33,670 nucleotides of DNA from an uncultured Acidimicrobiales bacterium (GCA_902805665.1 CADCTB010000019.1:1-33670); one strand, 5' to 3'. Shown: positions 22,683 through 31,036, counted from the stretch's first letter. The notes: a model not told the origin generated them from the sequence alone. Made by a program: numbers and translations.

Positions 22683-23570
22683 GACCTCGAGGACCTGGAT
22701 GGACCAGGGGGCGTGCCCGCCGTTCGGGTCGGGCTTGTAGGAGGCGAAGGCGGCCATGCCGTTGGCCTGGACGGGCAGGAGCCGGGACCCCTTGCAGCCG
22801 ATGCCCTCGCCCACGAACCACTTGGCCATCTCCTCGGGGCCGCTCAGCCAGAAGTCGTAGGGCGGCATCGACATGACGACGTCGTCGCGCAGGAGCGAGA
22901 CGAGCGAGGTGATGTCGTAGCGCTCGAACGCGTCGACGTAGCGGTCGAGCATGGCCCGCTGGTCGTCGGTGACCGGCAGGGACTGCGACGCGCCGGTGTC
23001 GAGCGTCGAGAGGGTGGCCCGGGCCCGCTGCAGAGCACTGTTCACCGAAGCCACCGTGGTGTCGAGCAGCTCGGCCACCTCGGTGGCCTGCCAGCGCAGG
23101 ACCTCGCGGAGGATGAGCACGGCCCGCTGCCGGGCCGGCAGGTGCTGGAGCGCGGTCACGAAGGCCAGGCGGATGCTCTCCTTGGCCTCGGCCACCGCGG
23201 CCGGGTCTCCGTCGTCGGGAAGCACCCGGCTGTCGGGAATGGGCGTGACCCAGGCGTTCTCCTCGCGGGTGGCGCCGTGGAACGCATCGGCCTCGCCCGC
23301 GGGGCCGAGGTCCATGGCCAGGGCCCGGCGCTGGCGGCCCCGCAGCATGTCGAGGCAGACGTTGGTGGCGATCCGGTAGACCCATGACCGCACCGCGGAG
23401 CGGCCCTCGAAGCCCTCCATGCCCTTCCACGCCCGGACCATGGTCTCCTGGACGGCGTCGTCGGCCTCGAAAGCCGACCCCAGCATCCGGTAGCAGTAGC
23501 CGGTGAGCTCCCGGCGGTACTGCTCGAGGTCGTCCACCCGAAAGTCGGTGGCGTCGGAACGCACGGCCAT
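22602..23570 (-). CDS. ECF sigma factor with SnoaL-like C-terminal domain (SigG-like)
   Basis: A 322-residue sigma factor. Region 2 reads YRRELTGYCYRMLGSAFEAD, DAVQETMVRAWKGMEGFEGR and VYRIATNVCLDMLRG. Region 4 reads LPARQRAVLILREVLRWQAT and VAELLDTTVASVNSALQRAR. After residue 195 a SnoaL-like domain follows (LDRYVDAFERYDITSLVSLL, DVVMSMPPYDFWLSGPEEMA and WSIQVLEVSGDRIVGHHNF). Such tails replace a separate anti-sigma factor in SigG/SigJ-type ECF proteins and modulate their activity directly. The ATG at 23570 is preferred because TAGACT lies eight bases upstream; an ATG at 23594 and a GTG at 23618 are alternatives. The 3' end overlaps the STAS-like gene by 81 bases. Confidence 0.9.
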   Translation of the reverse strand: MAVRSDATDFRVDDLEQYRRELTGYCYRMLGSAFEADDAVQETMVRAWKGMEGFEGRSAVRSWVYRIATNVCLDMLRGRQRRALAMDLGPAGEADAFHGATREENAWVTPIPDSRVLPDDGDPAAVAEAKESIRLAFVTALQHLPARQRAVLILREVLRWQATEVAELLDTTVASVNSALQRARATLSTLDTGASQSLPVTDDQRAMLDRYVDAFERYDITSLVSLLRDDVVMSMPPYDFWLSGPEEMAKWFVGEGIGCKGSRLLPVQANGMAAFASYKPDPNGGHAPWSIQVLEVSGDRIVGHHNFLDTTLFEAFGLPAHL

Positions 23571-23578
23571 GGGTGAGG

Positions 23579-23584
23579 AGTCTA
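23579..23584 (-). promoter_or_regulatory. -10 element of the SigG-like gene
   Basis: The reverse strand reads TAGACT eight bases before the ATG at 23570. There is no ribosome binding site, so a leaderless start is likely. It would favour the shorter N-terminus MAVRSDATDF. Confidence 0.4.
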
Positions 23585-23659
23585 CGAGAGTCATGACTTC
23601 TTGGACGTCGGCGGCCACCCGAACTCATCGGAGCGCCGCACCCGCGGCAGGATGGGCGG

Positions 23660-24310
23660 GTGGACCCCGACATCGCCGACGCCGTCGACCTTCTCCGCGC
23701 TGAACGCAAGATCGCCTTCGAGGTGGAGGACCGCTCCATCCGGCTCATGGAGCCGGTCGCCGGTGATCCGGGCTCGGCCGTCCTGCGCGTCCTCGGGACC
23801 ACCCAGGCCGCCTCGCCCGTCGGCGTCGCCTCCCACGGCCCCGGCAAGCTGGCGGTCGGCGTGTGGCGGGCTCCCGACCTGTTCCTCGCCCGCTGGACGA
23901 ACGGGAAGCGCTGGGTGGTCGGCTACCGCCTGCCGGGCGGGGCCAAGCCGAACGACTACGTCCGCATGGAGGGCCGTATCCCCACCCGTCTCGAGACCGA
24001 CAACTGGTACGGGCCGGTGCCCGACACGGTGGAAGAGGCGTTCCTCGAAACCGGGCTCCTCCTCGACGACCCCCCGTTCCCGGTGCCTCCTCCGCCGCCT
24101 CGGGCGCCGGAGCCCACCCCCCGGCCCACCCCCCGTTCCGGTGCTCCGGTGGCGAGGGCCCGGGCGGCCCCGAGGGTCCCCAGGCCCCGGGCTGCGCCTG
24201 CTCCGAAGCCGGAGGCGGCGCCCACGGCGCGGGTGTGCCCGTCGTGCCGGATGGTGAAGTCGCTCGGCCAGTTCGTGCCCGGCTCCGAGCTCTGCGTGGA
24301 CTGCCGCTGA
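23660..24310 (+). CDS. hypothetical protein with proline-rich linker and zinc ribbon
   Basis: A 216-residue protein I do not recognise. Residues 1-135 form a folded-looking domain (DLLRAERKIAFEVEDRSIRL, APDLFLARWTNGKRWVVGYR, WYGPVPDTVEEAFLETGLLL). Residues 136-190 are a proline/alanine/arginine-rich linker. The end is a probable zinc ribbon: CPSCRMVKSLGQFVPG then CVDCR, two CxxC pairs. The GTG at 23660 lies 89 bases from the divergent sigma-factor start. No operon partner; the next gene is 103 bases downstream. The zinc ribbon suggests nucleic-acid or protein binding, nothing more. Confidence 0.7.
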   Translation: MDPDIADAVDLLRAERKIAFEVEDRSIRLMEPVAGDPGSAVLRVLGTTQAASPVGVASHGPGKLAVGVWRAPDLFLARWTNGKRWVVGYRLPGGAKPNDYVRMEGRIPTRLETDNWYGPVPDTVEEAFLETGLLLDDPPFPVPPPPPRAPEPTPRPTPRSGAPVARARAAPRVPRPRAAPAPKPEAAPTARVCPSCRMVKSLGQFVPGSELCVDCR

Positions 24311-24342
24311 TGCTCTGAGAAGGACGGAACAAGTTCGTCACG

Positions 24343-24373
24343 GGTGCGGTTGAAGAATTGTTCGGATCGCACC
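24343..24373 (+). promoter_or_regulatory. hairpin upstream of the group 2 sigma factor
   Basis: GGTGCG (24343-24348) pairs with CGCACC (24368-24373), extendable by three pairs including two G-U, around an AT-richer loop (GAAGAATTGTT). It sits 40 bases before the sigma start. It may end the upstream transcript or be part of the sigma leader; no T-run follows. Confidence 0.35.
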
Positions 24374-24413
24374 GAGTGATGGAGCACTGACCATGCCGAT
24401 CAAGGGAGAGTCG

Positions 24414-25355
24414 ATGTCGACCGGTCGTGAAGGCGGGGCCGACGCCGACCTGTTGCGCATGTACCTGCAGGAGATCGGTCAGCACGATCTGCTGACCCGT
24501 GAGGACGAGCAACGCATCGGTGCGGTGATCGAGGCCGGACGCCGGGCCGGCGCCACGTTGGCCGGCGGCGACGCCGAGCTGCTGCCCGAGTTCGCCAAGG
24601 CCGACCTACGGGCCCAGGTGGATGCCGGTCGGCAGGCGGAGAAGGCGTTCGTCGAGGCCAACCTGCGCCTCGTCGTCTCCATCGCCAAGCGCTACCAGTC
24701 CTCCGGCCTCCCCCTCCTCGACCTCGTGCAGGAGGGGAACATGGGCCTGATGCACGCCCTCGAGAAGTTCGACTTCGGCCGCGGGTTCAAGTTCTCCACC
24801 TACGCCACCTGGTGGATCCGCCAGGCCATCACCCGGGCCGTCGCCAACACCGCCCGCACCATCCGGCTCCCGGTGCACGCCGGTGAGATGGTCAGCCGGG
24901 TCCAGCGGGCCAAGGTCCAGCTCGAGTCCGAGCTCGGGCGCTCGCCCCGGGTCGAGGAGCTGGCCAAGGAGTGCGACCTCGGGTGCGACCGGGTGACCGA
25001 GGCCCTCCGCCTGGCCCCGCACCCTGTCTCCATCTTCGAGCCGTTGGGCGCTGACGGCGACATCAACCTGTCCGACGTGGTGCAGGACCCCGAGGCCGTA
25101 CCGGCCATCGACCAGATCATCGCCGCTTCGCTCCCCGGCCACGTGGCCCGGCTCCTGGGCACCCTGAGCGACGACGAGCGCAAGGTGGTGAGCCTCCGTT
25201 ACGGCTTCGACCGGGGCCAGCCCCGCACCCTTGCCGAGGTCGGCCGGGTCTGCAACCTGAGCGCCGAGGGGGTCCGGCAGGTGGAACGGCGGGCCCTGGC
25301 CAAGCTGCGGCTCCGCACCTCGTCGAAGGCCTTCGCCGACATGGCGGCGGTCTGA
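24414..25355 (+). CDS. group 2 sigma-70 family RNA polymerase sigma factor
   Basis: A 313-residue RpoD-like factor. Region 1.2 is DLLRMYLQEIGQHDLLTRED. Region 2 includes NLRLVVSIAKRYQSSGLPLL, DLVQEGNMGLMHALEKFDF and FKFSTYATWWIRQAITRA. Region 3 begins IRLPVHAGEMVSRVQRAK. Region 4 ends YGFDRGQPRTLAEVGRVCNL then SAEGVRQVERRALAKLR. The lack of a long region 1.1 and its length place it with non-essential primary-like factors (SigB/HrdA types) rather than the housekeeping RpoD. The ATG at 24414 has AAGGGAG five bases upstream, one of the few clear ribosome binding sites in the window; the in-frame ATG at 24393 has none. It converges on the reductase-like gene with 13 bases between stops. Confidence 0.92.
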   Translation: MSTGREGGADADLLRMYLQEIGQHDLLTREDEQRIGAVIEAGRRAGATLAGGDAELLPEFAKADLRAQVDAGRQAEKAFVEANLRLVVSIAKRYQSSGLPLLDLVQEGNMGLMHALEKFDFGRGFKFSTYATWWIRQAITRAVANTARTIRLPVHAGEMVSRVQRAKVQLESELGRSPRVEELAKECDLGCDRVTEALRLAPHPVSIFEPLGADGDINLSDVVQDPEAVPAIDQIIAASLPGHVARLLGTLSDDERKVVSLRYGFDRGQPRTLAEVGRVCNLSAEGVRQVERRALAKLRLRTSSKAFADMAAV

Positions 25356-25368
25356 CCGCTTTCTCCCT

Positions 25369-26349
25369 CTAGTTCTCCAGCTCCGCGTTGGAGTTCGGCG
25401 CGGGCGAGGGCGACATCGGCGAGCCGTTCTCGCCCTGCAGCGAGATGGCGCAGGCCACGCCGGCCGCCGCCCCCTTGCCCACCGCGACCGGGACCAGCTG
25501 AAAACCTGGGGTGATGTCGCCGGCGGCGAAGCATCCCCCGACCGTGGTCCGGCCGTCACGGTCCACGCACAGACAGCCGGACTCGTCGGTGTCACAGCCG
25601 AGCTGGCGGGCCAGGTCGATGCGCGGCTTGTGGGCGATGCTGAAGAACGCCAGGTCGACGTCGAGCACCGCTCCTCCGGCCAGGCGGACGCCCTGCAGCT
25701 CGCCCCGCTGTCCGATGAACTCGACGGCGTCGTCCTCGACGAGGTCGATGCCGTGGCGGGCCAGGACCTCGCGGTGGCGCTCGTCGCCCTCCAACGGCCG
25801 GCCTTCGGTGACGATCGTGAGGTCGTGGGCCCATTCGAGGAGACCAACCGCGAAGGCGACAACCTGCTCGCCCCACCCCAGGATGACCACCGAGCGGTCC
25901 TGGGCCTCGTACCCGTCGCAGGTCGCGCAGTGGAACACGCTCGTGCCGTAGTGCTCGAAGAAGCCGTCGACCTCGGGGAACTCGTCGGCTACGCCCATGG
26001 CCAGTATCAGGCGCAGCCCGACATGCTCGTCGCCGTTCACCGTCACCACGAAGCCGCCGTCGGGCTCCCGGCGCGCCGCGGTGGCCCGGCCCTCGCAGAA
26101 CTCGACCTCGGGATACCGGGCCAGGTCGGCGTGCGCCTGGCCGAGCAGGGTCATCGGGTTGCCCGGGTCGCTGCCGAGGTAGCCGTGCGACTTCGCCGCC
26201 CAGCGGTTGCGGTACTCGCCGCTGTCGACGATCCGGACCGACCGGCGGTAGCGGGCCGCCCACGTGGCGGCACTGAGCCCGGCCGGTCCCCCGCCGATCA
26301 CGAGGACGTCGACCGGCGCCGGTGCGCCGCCGGTCGGGGTGACGGTCAG
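25369..26349 (-). CDS. thioredoxin-reductase-like FAD-dependent oxidoreductase
   Basis: About 326 residues. FAD-binding VLVIGGGPAGLSAATWAARY, redox-active CATCDGYEAQ, and the C-terminal GGCFAAGDITPGFQLVPVAV place it in the thioredoxin reductase family. It differs from trxB in the pyridine-nucleotide domain: GWGEQV replaces GGGDSA, and TEGRP stands where trxB has HRRDSLR, so NADPH may not be the donor. No ATG, GTG or TTG lies between the upstream gene's end and the FAD motif. The CTG at 26349 overlaps that gene's stop as CTGA and has GAGG close by, so I use it as a provisional start; a GTG inside VLVIGG would be too late. It is the last gene of the SNF2 operon. Confidence 0.85.
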   Translation of the reverse strand: MTVTPTGGAPAPVDVLVIGGGPAGLSAATWAARYRRSVRIVDSGEYRNRWAAKSHGYLGSDPGNPMTLLGQAHADLARYPEVEFCEGRATAARREPDGGFVVTVNGDEHVGLRLILAMGVADEFPEVDGFFEHYGTSVFHCATCDGYEAQDRSVVILGWGEQVVAFAVGLLEWAHDLTIVTEGRPLEGDERHREVLARHGIDLVEDDAVEFIGQRGELQGVRLAGGAVLDVDLAFFSIAHKPRIDLARQLGCDTDESGCLCVDRDGRTTVGGCFAAGDITPGFQLVPVAVGKGAAAGVACAISLQGENGSPMSPSPAPNSNAELEN

Positions 26350-26675
26350 TCCTCGTCGGTGGTGGCCAGGATGTCGGCGGCCACCGCCAGGGCAGTGGCA
26401 AGTCCGGCGGCCCGCTGGGCGACGCTTGCCAGATAGCGGTCGGCGCCGGGGTGCTCCAGCGGCGGCCGTCCCAGAGATCGCACCAGGGCGGTGGGATCGG
26501 TGGCGGGGGTGATGCGGGCCGGGACCGCCGCCTTGGGGGCGATCCGCCAGAACTCGGCAGGCGTGGGGTCCGCCGAGGGCCGGGGCTGAGCGTTCCGCCG
26601 GGCCGACGGCTTGCTGTTCCCCCCGGAGTGGTTGTTCCGGCGGGGGTTGCCCTGATTGCCCTGACCTGAGCTCAC
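26346..26675 (-). CDS. hypothetical 109-residue protein coupled to the SNF2 helicase
   Basis: The GTG at 26675 shares GTGA with the helicase stop, and its own stop at 26346 is joined to the next gene. The first 35 residues are polar and low in complexity (SSGQGNQGNPRRNNHSGGNS, then KPSARRNAQPRP). The rest, ADPTPAEFWRIAPKAAVPAR to a helical end (YLASVAQRAAGLATALAVAA), looks folded. I do not recognise the family. Strict overlap on both sides suggests a product that functions with the helicase, but no domain supports a specific role. A basic, Asn/Gly-rich N-terminus would suit nucleic-acid contact. Confidence 0.7.
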   Translation of the reverse strand: MSSGQGNQGNPRRNNHSGGNSKPSARRNAQPRPSADPTPAEFWRIAPKAAVPARITPATDPTALVRSLGRPPLEHPGADRYLASVAQRAAGLATALAVAADILATTDED

Positions 26676-29600
26676 GCCGCCTCCTCCCTGCCGCTGGTCG
26701 GTGTCTCTTCCGCCTCGGCGGTGAGGAGCTGGTCCGGCCGCAGGCCGAGGGCCACCCGCAGCTGGTCCGGGTCGAGGTCGGCGAGGGAGCTGGACTTGGG
26801 CAGCACGAGGTCGGCGATGTGGCGCTTGCCGTTGACCACGTCTTCCACCCGCTCGTCGACCGTCCCGGGGCAGACGAGGCGGTGGGACACGACGGTGCGC
26901 TCCTGGCCGATCCGCCACGCCCGGTCACGGGCCTGGTCCTCGACCGCCGGGTTCCACCAGCGGTCGTAGAGGACGACATGGCTGGCGGCGGTGAGGTTCA
27001 GCCCGGTCCCGCCCGCCTTGAGCGAGAGGACGAGGGCGGCCGGGCCCTTGCGGGCCTGGAAGTCGGCGATCATCTTGTCCCGCACGCCCCGGGAGAGGCC
27101 CCCGTGGTAGCAGTCGGCCGGGATGCCGGTGCGGGCCGTGAGGTGGTCGGCCAGCTTCTTGCCCCACTCGGCGAAGTGGGTGAAGACCAGCACCTTCTCG
27201 CCGGCGGCGAAGACCGAGTCGACGATCTCCTCGAGCCGGGCCAGCTTCCCGGACCGGCCGGCAAGGGGCTGGCCGTCGTCCTGGTAGGCGGACGGATGGT
27301 TGCAGATCTGCTTGAGGGCGGTGATGGCGGCCAGGATGTCGCCCTGGCGGCGCTCGGCCTCGCTGGCCTGGACCAGACGGTCGATGACCGCCTGGTAGAG
27401 GCCCACCTGCTCCGGGGTCATGGTGCAGTGGTCGAGCTCGTCGATCTTGTCGGGCAGCTCGGCGGCGACCTCGGGCTCCGACTTCGTGCGGCGGAAGACG
27501 AGAATGCCGTTGAGGGCCCGGAGGGCGTGCTCGCCGCTGGGGCGGCCGTCCTTGCTCTGGGCCGAGAGCTGGGCGACGAAGGCCGAGCGGGCCCCGAGCA
27601 GGCCCGGGTTGGTGAAGTCGAGGATGGACCACAGGTCGCCCAAGCCGTTCTCGACCGGCGTGCCGGTGAGGGCCAGGCGGCTGCGGGCCGGGATGCGACG
27701 GAGCTCCTGGGCCACGTCGCTCGCCGGGTTCTTGATGGCCTGGGCCTCGTCGAGCACGACCCGCGCCCACTCGAAGCCGCTGAGGGCGTCGATGTCGCGG
27801 ACGGCCGTGCCGTAGGTGGTGATGACCACGTCGGCCGCCTCGGCCTTGGCCCGCAGCTCCTCGGCGGTGGCCCGGCTGGCGCCGTGATGCACGACGACCC
27901 GTAGCCCGGGCGCGAACCGGGCCGCCTCGGCCGCCCAGTTGCCGACTACGGCCGGTGGCGCGATGACCAGCGTCGGCCCACCGCCCCCGGTGGCCGAGAC
28001 CCGGGCCAGGTGGGCGAGAACGGTGGGGGTCTTGCCCAGTCCCATGTCGAGGGCCAGGCAGCCGCCGAGACCGGCGGAGTCCAGGAAGCCCAGCCACGCG
28101 AGTGCCTCGGCCTGGTAGCTCCGGAGGGTGCCCTTGAAGCCCTCGGGATCGACGACGGCCTCGGTGGAGACCGTGCTGGTGCGGGCGAGAAGGTCCGCGG
28201 CCCAACCGGAGCCTCCGACACTGGTGCCACCCGACAACGGCGAGCTCTCGAGCCCAACGGCGTGGCGGAGGACCTCGGCGCCGGTGAGGCGGGTGCGGTG
28301 GGCCCGCTCGGCGAGGGCGGCGGCGGCCTCGGTGAGGTCCACCCGGTCGATCTCGACCCAGCGGCCGCGCGAGTGGATGAGGGGCCGGGCCTCGGCGGCC
28401 AGGCGGCGGATGTCCTCGGCGGTCAGCTCGACGTCGTCGAACACCGCCGACCAGCGGACGTCGGCCAGCTGGTGGGCGCCCACGACGGAGGCGTCGACCG
28501 GCTCGGCGGTGAGACGCAGCGCGGGCCGGGGCTTGCGGCGGGACAGGGCGGGCACCCGGATGTCGAACCCGGCGGCGGCCAGGGACGGCCCGGTGACGCC
28601 CATGAGCTCGAAGGCCTCGTCCTGGCTCAGGACGACCTCACCCCGGCGCTGGCCGCCCGGGCGGTTGAGCACCGGCAGGAGGCGCTCCAGCCGTACCGTC
28701 TCGTCGGCCAGGTGCCGCTTCGACCGGCCGTCGACCAGGGCCACCTCGAGGGGCACCAGCCGCCCGTCCTGCCCGGGGCCCAGCACGGAGAGGAACCAGG
28801 CGCCGCCTTTGTCGGGCGGGTCGAGCTGGACGACCAGGCGGGCGTCGACCGGGCCCCGCACCGGCTCGGCCCAGCGCTCCAGCCGCTCGGCGAGCGGCGC
28901 CGCGAGGCGGGCCGGGGCGTCGAACGGCGTGCCGTCGAGGCTGGTCACCACCGCTTCGGCCACGTCGGCCGGGGTACGGACGACGGGCGGCGGCGCCGGC
29001 AGCTCGAGGCGAGCGGCTGCGTTGCGCACGATCGCGTCGACCGTGGCCCCCAGGACGTCGAGGGTCAGGGTCCGGGCGTCGGACCGGTCCAGGGCGGCGA
29101 CGGGGCCGGGCATCGCCCGGGAGAGGGCGTCGAGCTTGGCCCGGTCGACCAGGGCCGGAGCCCACTGGACGGCGAAGGAGGAGCCGGTGCTGGCGAGGGT
29201 GGGGATGATGGCGCCGCGGGCCACGAAGTCGACGGCCCAGACCGCCACCCGACCGAGCCAGACCACGCTGTTGCCGACGCCCTCGGGGCGGTCCTTGGCG
29301 CCCACCGTCACCAGCCAGCCCAGGGCCTGCGGGACCCCGATGGCGCGCGCCGGCGCCTGCGGCTTGGCCAGGGACGCACCGGCCGCCAGCGGCACCGCGT
29401 CGTGCGGCCACCAGCCGTCGCCGGGGGCCTCGACCTCGGTGAGGCGATCGCCCAGCTCTTCGTCGGACGCCGGCTCGGTGCCCGGGCCGGCCGCCCACAG
29501 CACGATGCGGCCGTCGGACCACGAGGCCTGCAGCCGCACCTCGCCCGGGCCGTCGATCGTGCGGTCGTCGGCAACCGACTCCGGCTTGACCCCGTTGAGG

Positions 29601-29989
29601 CGCCCGAGGGCCGAGGCCAGGAGCGACCGCTCCCCCTCGAAGTCGGCGACCACCTGGTCGCGCTCGGGGCCGGCGAGGGTGCGGACCTTGGCCAGGTTCG
29701 CCTCGGTCTCCCGCAGGAGCCGGGCCAGGCCGGCCCGCCACTCGATGCGATGCGCCTCCAACATGGCGCGTTGGGCTTCGGTGGCCTCACCGTAGGCCTC
29801 GGCCTCGATCGCCCAGGTCAACTCGTGATCGGACACGCGGACCGGGCGCGGCCGCTCGCCGTCGCTCGGGCCCTGCTGTCCGCTCGTGGGGCCGCTCGGG
29901 CCCTGCTGTCCGCTCGTGGGGCCGCTCGGGCCCTGGTCCTCGCCGAGGGTCCCGCCGGTCCCCTGGCTGCCTGCTGCTACGTCGTGCAT
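26672..29989 (-). CDS. SNF2-family DEAD/DEAH-box helicase
   Basis: A 1105-residue ATP-dependent DNA translocase. The ATP site is LDMGLGKTPTVLAHL (about residue 650), motif II is VVLDEAQAIKN (about 745) and motif III is LALTGTPVEN. The C-terminal helicase half has KVLVFTHFAEWGKKL, LSLKAGGTGLNLTAAS and YDRWWNPAVEDQARDRAWRI. The first 600 residues contain a coiled region (RAMLEAHRIEWRAGLARLL) and the large bacterial SNF2-associated domain. The ATG at 29989 follows GGAGG at four bases; a longer frame to 30073 is unlikely. The N-terminus holds a Gly/Pro/Ser/Gln tandem repeat. It leads an overlapping three-gene operon. Bacterial SNF2 proteins remodel protein-DNA complexes such as stalled RNA polymerase or act in repair and defence; which applies here is unknown. 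Confidence 0.93.
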   Translation of the reverse strand: MHDVAAGSQGTGGTLGEDQGPSGPTSGQQGPSGPTSGQQGPSDGERPRPVRVSDHELTWAIEAEAYGEATEAQRAMLEAHRIEWRAGLARLLRETEANLAKVRTLAGPERDQVVADFEGERSLLASALGRLNGVKPESVADDRTIDGPGEVRLQASWSDGRIVLWAAGPGTEPASDEELGDRLTEVEAPGDGWWPHDAVPLAAGASLAKPQAPARAIGVPQALGWLVTVGAKDRPEGVGNSVVWLGRVAVWAVDFVARGAIIPTLASTGSSFAVQWAPALVDRAKLDALSRAMPGPVAALDRSDARTLTLDVLGATVDAIVRNAAARLELPAPPPVVRTPADVAEAVVTSLDGTPFDAPARLAAPLAERLERWAEPVRGPVDARLVVQLDPPDKGGAWFLSVLGPGQDGRLVPLEVALVDGRSKRHLADETVRLERLLPVLNRPGGQRRGEVVLSQDEAFELMGVTGPSLAAAGFDIRVPALSRRKPRPALRLTAEPVDASVVGAHQLADVRWSAVFDDVELTAEDIRRLAAEARPLIHSRGRWVEIDRVDLTEAAAALAERAHRTRLTGAEVLRHAVGLESSPLSGGTSVGGSGWAADLLARTSTVSTEAVVDPEGFKGTLRSYQAEALAWLGFLDSAGLGGCLALDMGLGKTPTVLAHLARVSATGGGGPTLVIAPPAVVGNWAAEAARFAPGLRVVVHHGASRATAEELRAKAEAADVVITTYGTAVRDIDALSGFEWARVVLDEAQAIKNPASDVAQELRRIPARSRLALTGTPVENGLGDLWSILDFTNPGLLGARSAFVAQLSAQSKDGRPSGEHALRALNGILVFRRTKSEPEVAAELPDKIDELDHCTMTPEQVGLYQAVIDRLVQASEAERRQGDILAAITALKQICNHPSAYQDDGQPLAGRSGKLARLEEIVDSVFAAGEKVLVFTHFAEWGKKLADHLTARTGIPADCYHGGLSRGVRDKMIADFQARKGPAALVLSLKAGGTGLNLTAASHVVLYDRWWNPAVEDQARDRAWRIGQERTVVSHRLVCPGTVDERVEDVVNGKRHIADLVLPKSSSLADLDPDQLRVALGLRPDQLLTAEAEETPTSGREEAA
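29863..29935. repeat. 30-bp tandem repeat (about 2.4 copies) in the helicase N-terminus
   Basis: A unit containing CGCTCGGGCCCTGCTGTCCG recurs with a period of exactly 30 bases from 29863 to about 29935. Translated on the reverse strand it gives repeated GPSGPTSGQQ. The period keeps the frame, so copy-number change would alter only the length of a flexible N-terminal linker. Confidence 0.85.
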
Positions 29990-30168
29990 GTGCCTCCGGC
30001 ACTCATTGCGGAGGTTGGACGGCATCGCCGCTTCATCCGCGCCTGCCCTACGTCGTGCCGGGCGGCGCCCCACTTCCGGAGCTTCGCCCGCATCGTGCGT
30101 CGCCGCCGCCCAGACGGCCGTGCGTCGCAGGATTTCTCCAATCGTACCCCGCGGCTAAACCATACACA

Positions 30169-30191
30169 CGCATGCCATTGCAGAGCATGCG
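30169..30191. promoter_or_regulatory. inverted repeat between methyltransferase and helicase genes
   Basis: CGCATGC (30169-30175) and GCATGCG (30185-30191) are exact complements, and each contains the palindrome GCATGC. A smaller hairpin, CACGA/TCGTG around four bases, lies between this and the methyltransferase stop. Together they could end the methyltransferase transcript, or form an operator upstream of the helicase. Nothing else is recognisable in the 236-base gap from 29990 to 30225. Confidence 0.4.
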
Positions 30192-30225
30192 ATGACATGG
30201 CCTTGCACGAGGCTTCGTGTGTCGC

Positions 30226-30969
30226 TCAGACGCCTTCCTTGCGGGCCCGGAGGACCAGGGTCCGCGGCACCCACCGGTAGGCGTCACGCCAGTGCGGGCT
30301 GCGGTGGCCGTCGGCGAGGGGTTCCGGCTCGAGGACGGTGTCGACCCGGAAGTTGGCCCGGCCCAGGCCGGTGAAGACGTCGGAGAACGTGTGGTGGTGG
30401 GCCGACAGAGGCAGGCCCTCCCAGTCGTAGTTCACGCTGGTCCGGTCGAAGTAGGAACGGCGGATGAGCAGCGGCTGCACCGGGTCGTCGTCGTCGATCA
30501 GGTGAGCGGCGGGATGTTGCAGGGAGAAGACGATGGCGGCGCCCTGCTTCAGCACCCGGTGGGCCTGGCGGAACACCCGGTTCAGGTCGGTCACCAGGCC
30601 GAGGGCATAGGCGGAGAAGACCACGTCGATGCTCTCGGCCCGGAGGAACACCAGCTCGGCCAGGTCGCCCTTGTGCAGCTCGACCTTCACATTCTCCCGC
30701 TCGGCCAGCCGGCGGGCCCCGGCCAGCTGTTCGGCCGAGAAGTCCAGTCCGATGGCGTGGGCCCCCTGCTTGGCCATGGCCACCAGGTTCTGCCCGGCGC
30801 CACAGCCCAGCTCCAGCACCCGTTTGCCGGTGAGATTGCCCCCGAGCAGCCGGAAGTCGTCCTCGGTGCCGATGTCGGGGCCGTAGGCCACCGCATCCAC
30901 GCCGGGCAGGACACCGCCCCGACCACCTTCCAGCAGTCGGTTCCAGGTCGCGGCCGTGTCACTGGGCAT
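30226..30969 (-). CDS. class I SAM-dependent methyltransferase
   Basis: A 247-residue enzyme. Motif I is VLELGCGAGQNLVAM (51-65), followed by AIGLDFSAEQLAGARRLA (motif II) and the later SIDVVFSAYALGLVTDLNRV and VLKQGAAIVFSLQHPAAHL. This is the UbiE/Methyltransf_11 type acting on small molecules. The C-terminal HHHTFSDVFTGLGRANF and a histidine-rich region are unassigned. The ATG at 30969 has no ribosome binding site; a longer frame to 31026 would bring the start close to the ino1 stop. The upstream ino1 stop is 67 bases away on the same strand. The substrate is unknown. Confidence 0.85.
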   Translation of the reverse strand: MPSDTAATWNRLLEGGRGGVLPGVDAVAYGPDIGTEDDFRLLGGNLTGKRVLELGCGAGQNLVAMAKQGAHAIGLDFSAEQLAGARRLAERENVKVELHKGDLAELVFLRAESIDVVFSAYALGLVTDLNRVFRQAHRVLKQGAAIVFSLQHPAAHLIDDDDPVQPLLIRRSYFDRTSVNYDWEGLPLSAHHHTFSDVFTGLGRANFRVDTVLEPEPLADGHRSPHWRDAYRWVPRTLVLRARKEGV

Positions 30970-31036
30970 GGCGAATACTGCCGCGTTTGGTCGTTCGAGC
31001 GCGCCGGAGCGGCCCCGATCTACCAAACGGGGTGCG

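Noticed and set aside
29863-29935. Possible CRISPR-like repeat array
   Set aside because: The copies are contiguous with no spacers and keep the helicase reading frame; it is a coding tandem repeat.
26672-29989. Calling the SNF2 operon a defence system
   Set aside because: No nuclease, phospholipase-D or other effector domain is seen next to the helicase; the partners are an unknown small protein and a redox enzyme.
28010-30280. 756-residue forward open frame opposite the helicase
   Set aside because: The reverse strand carries all SNF2 motifs; the forward product has no recognisable domain and typical shadow composition.
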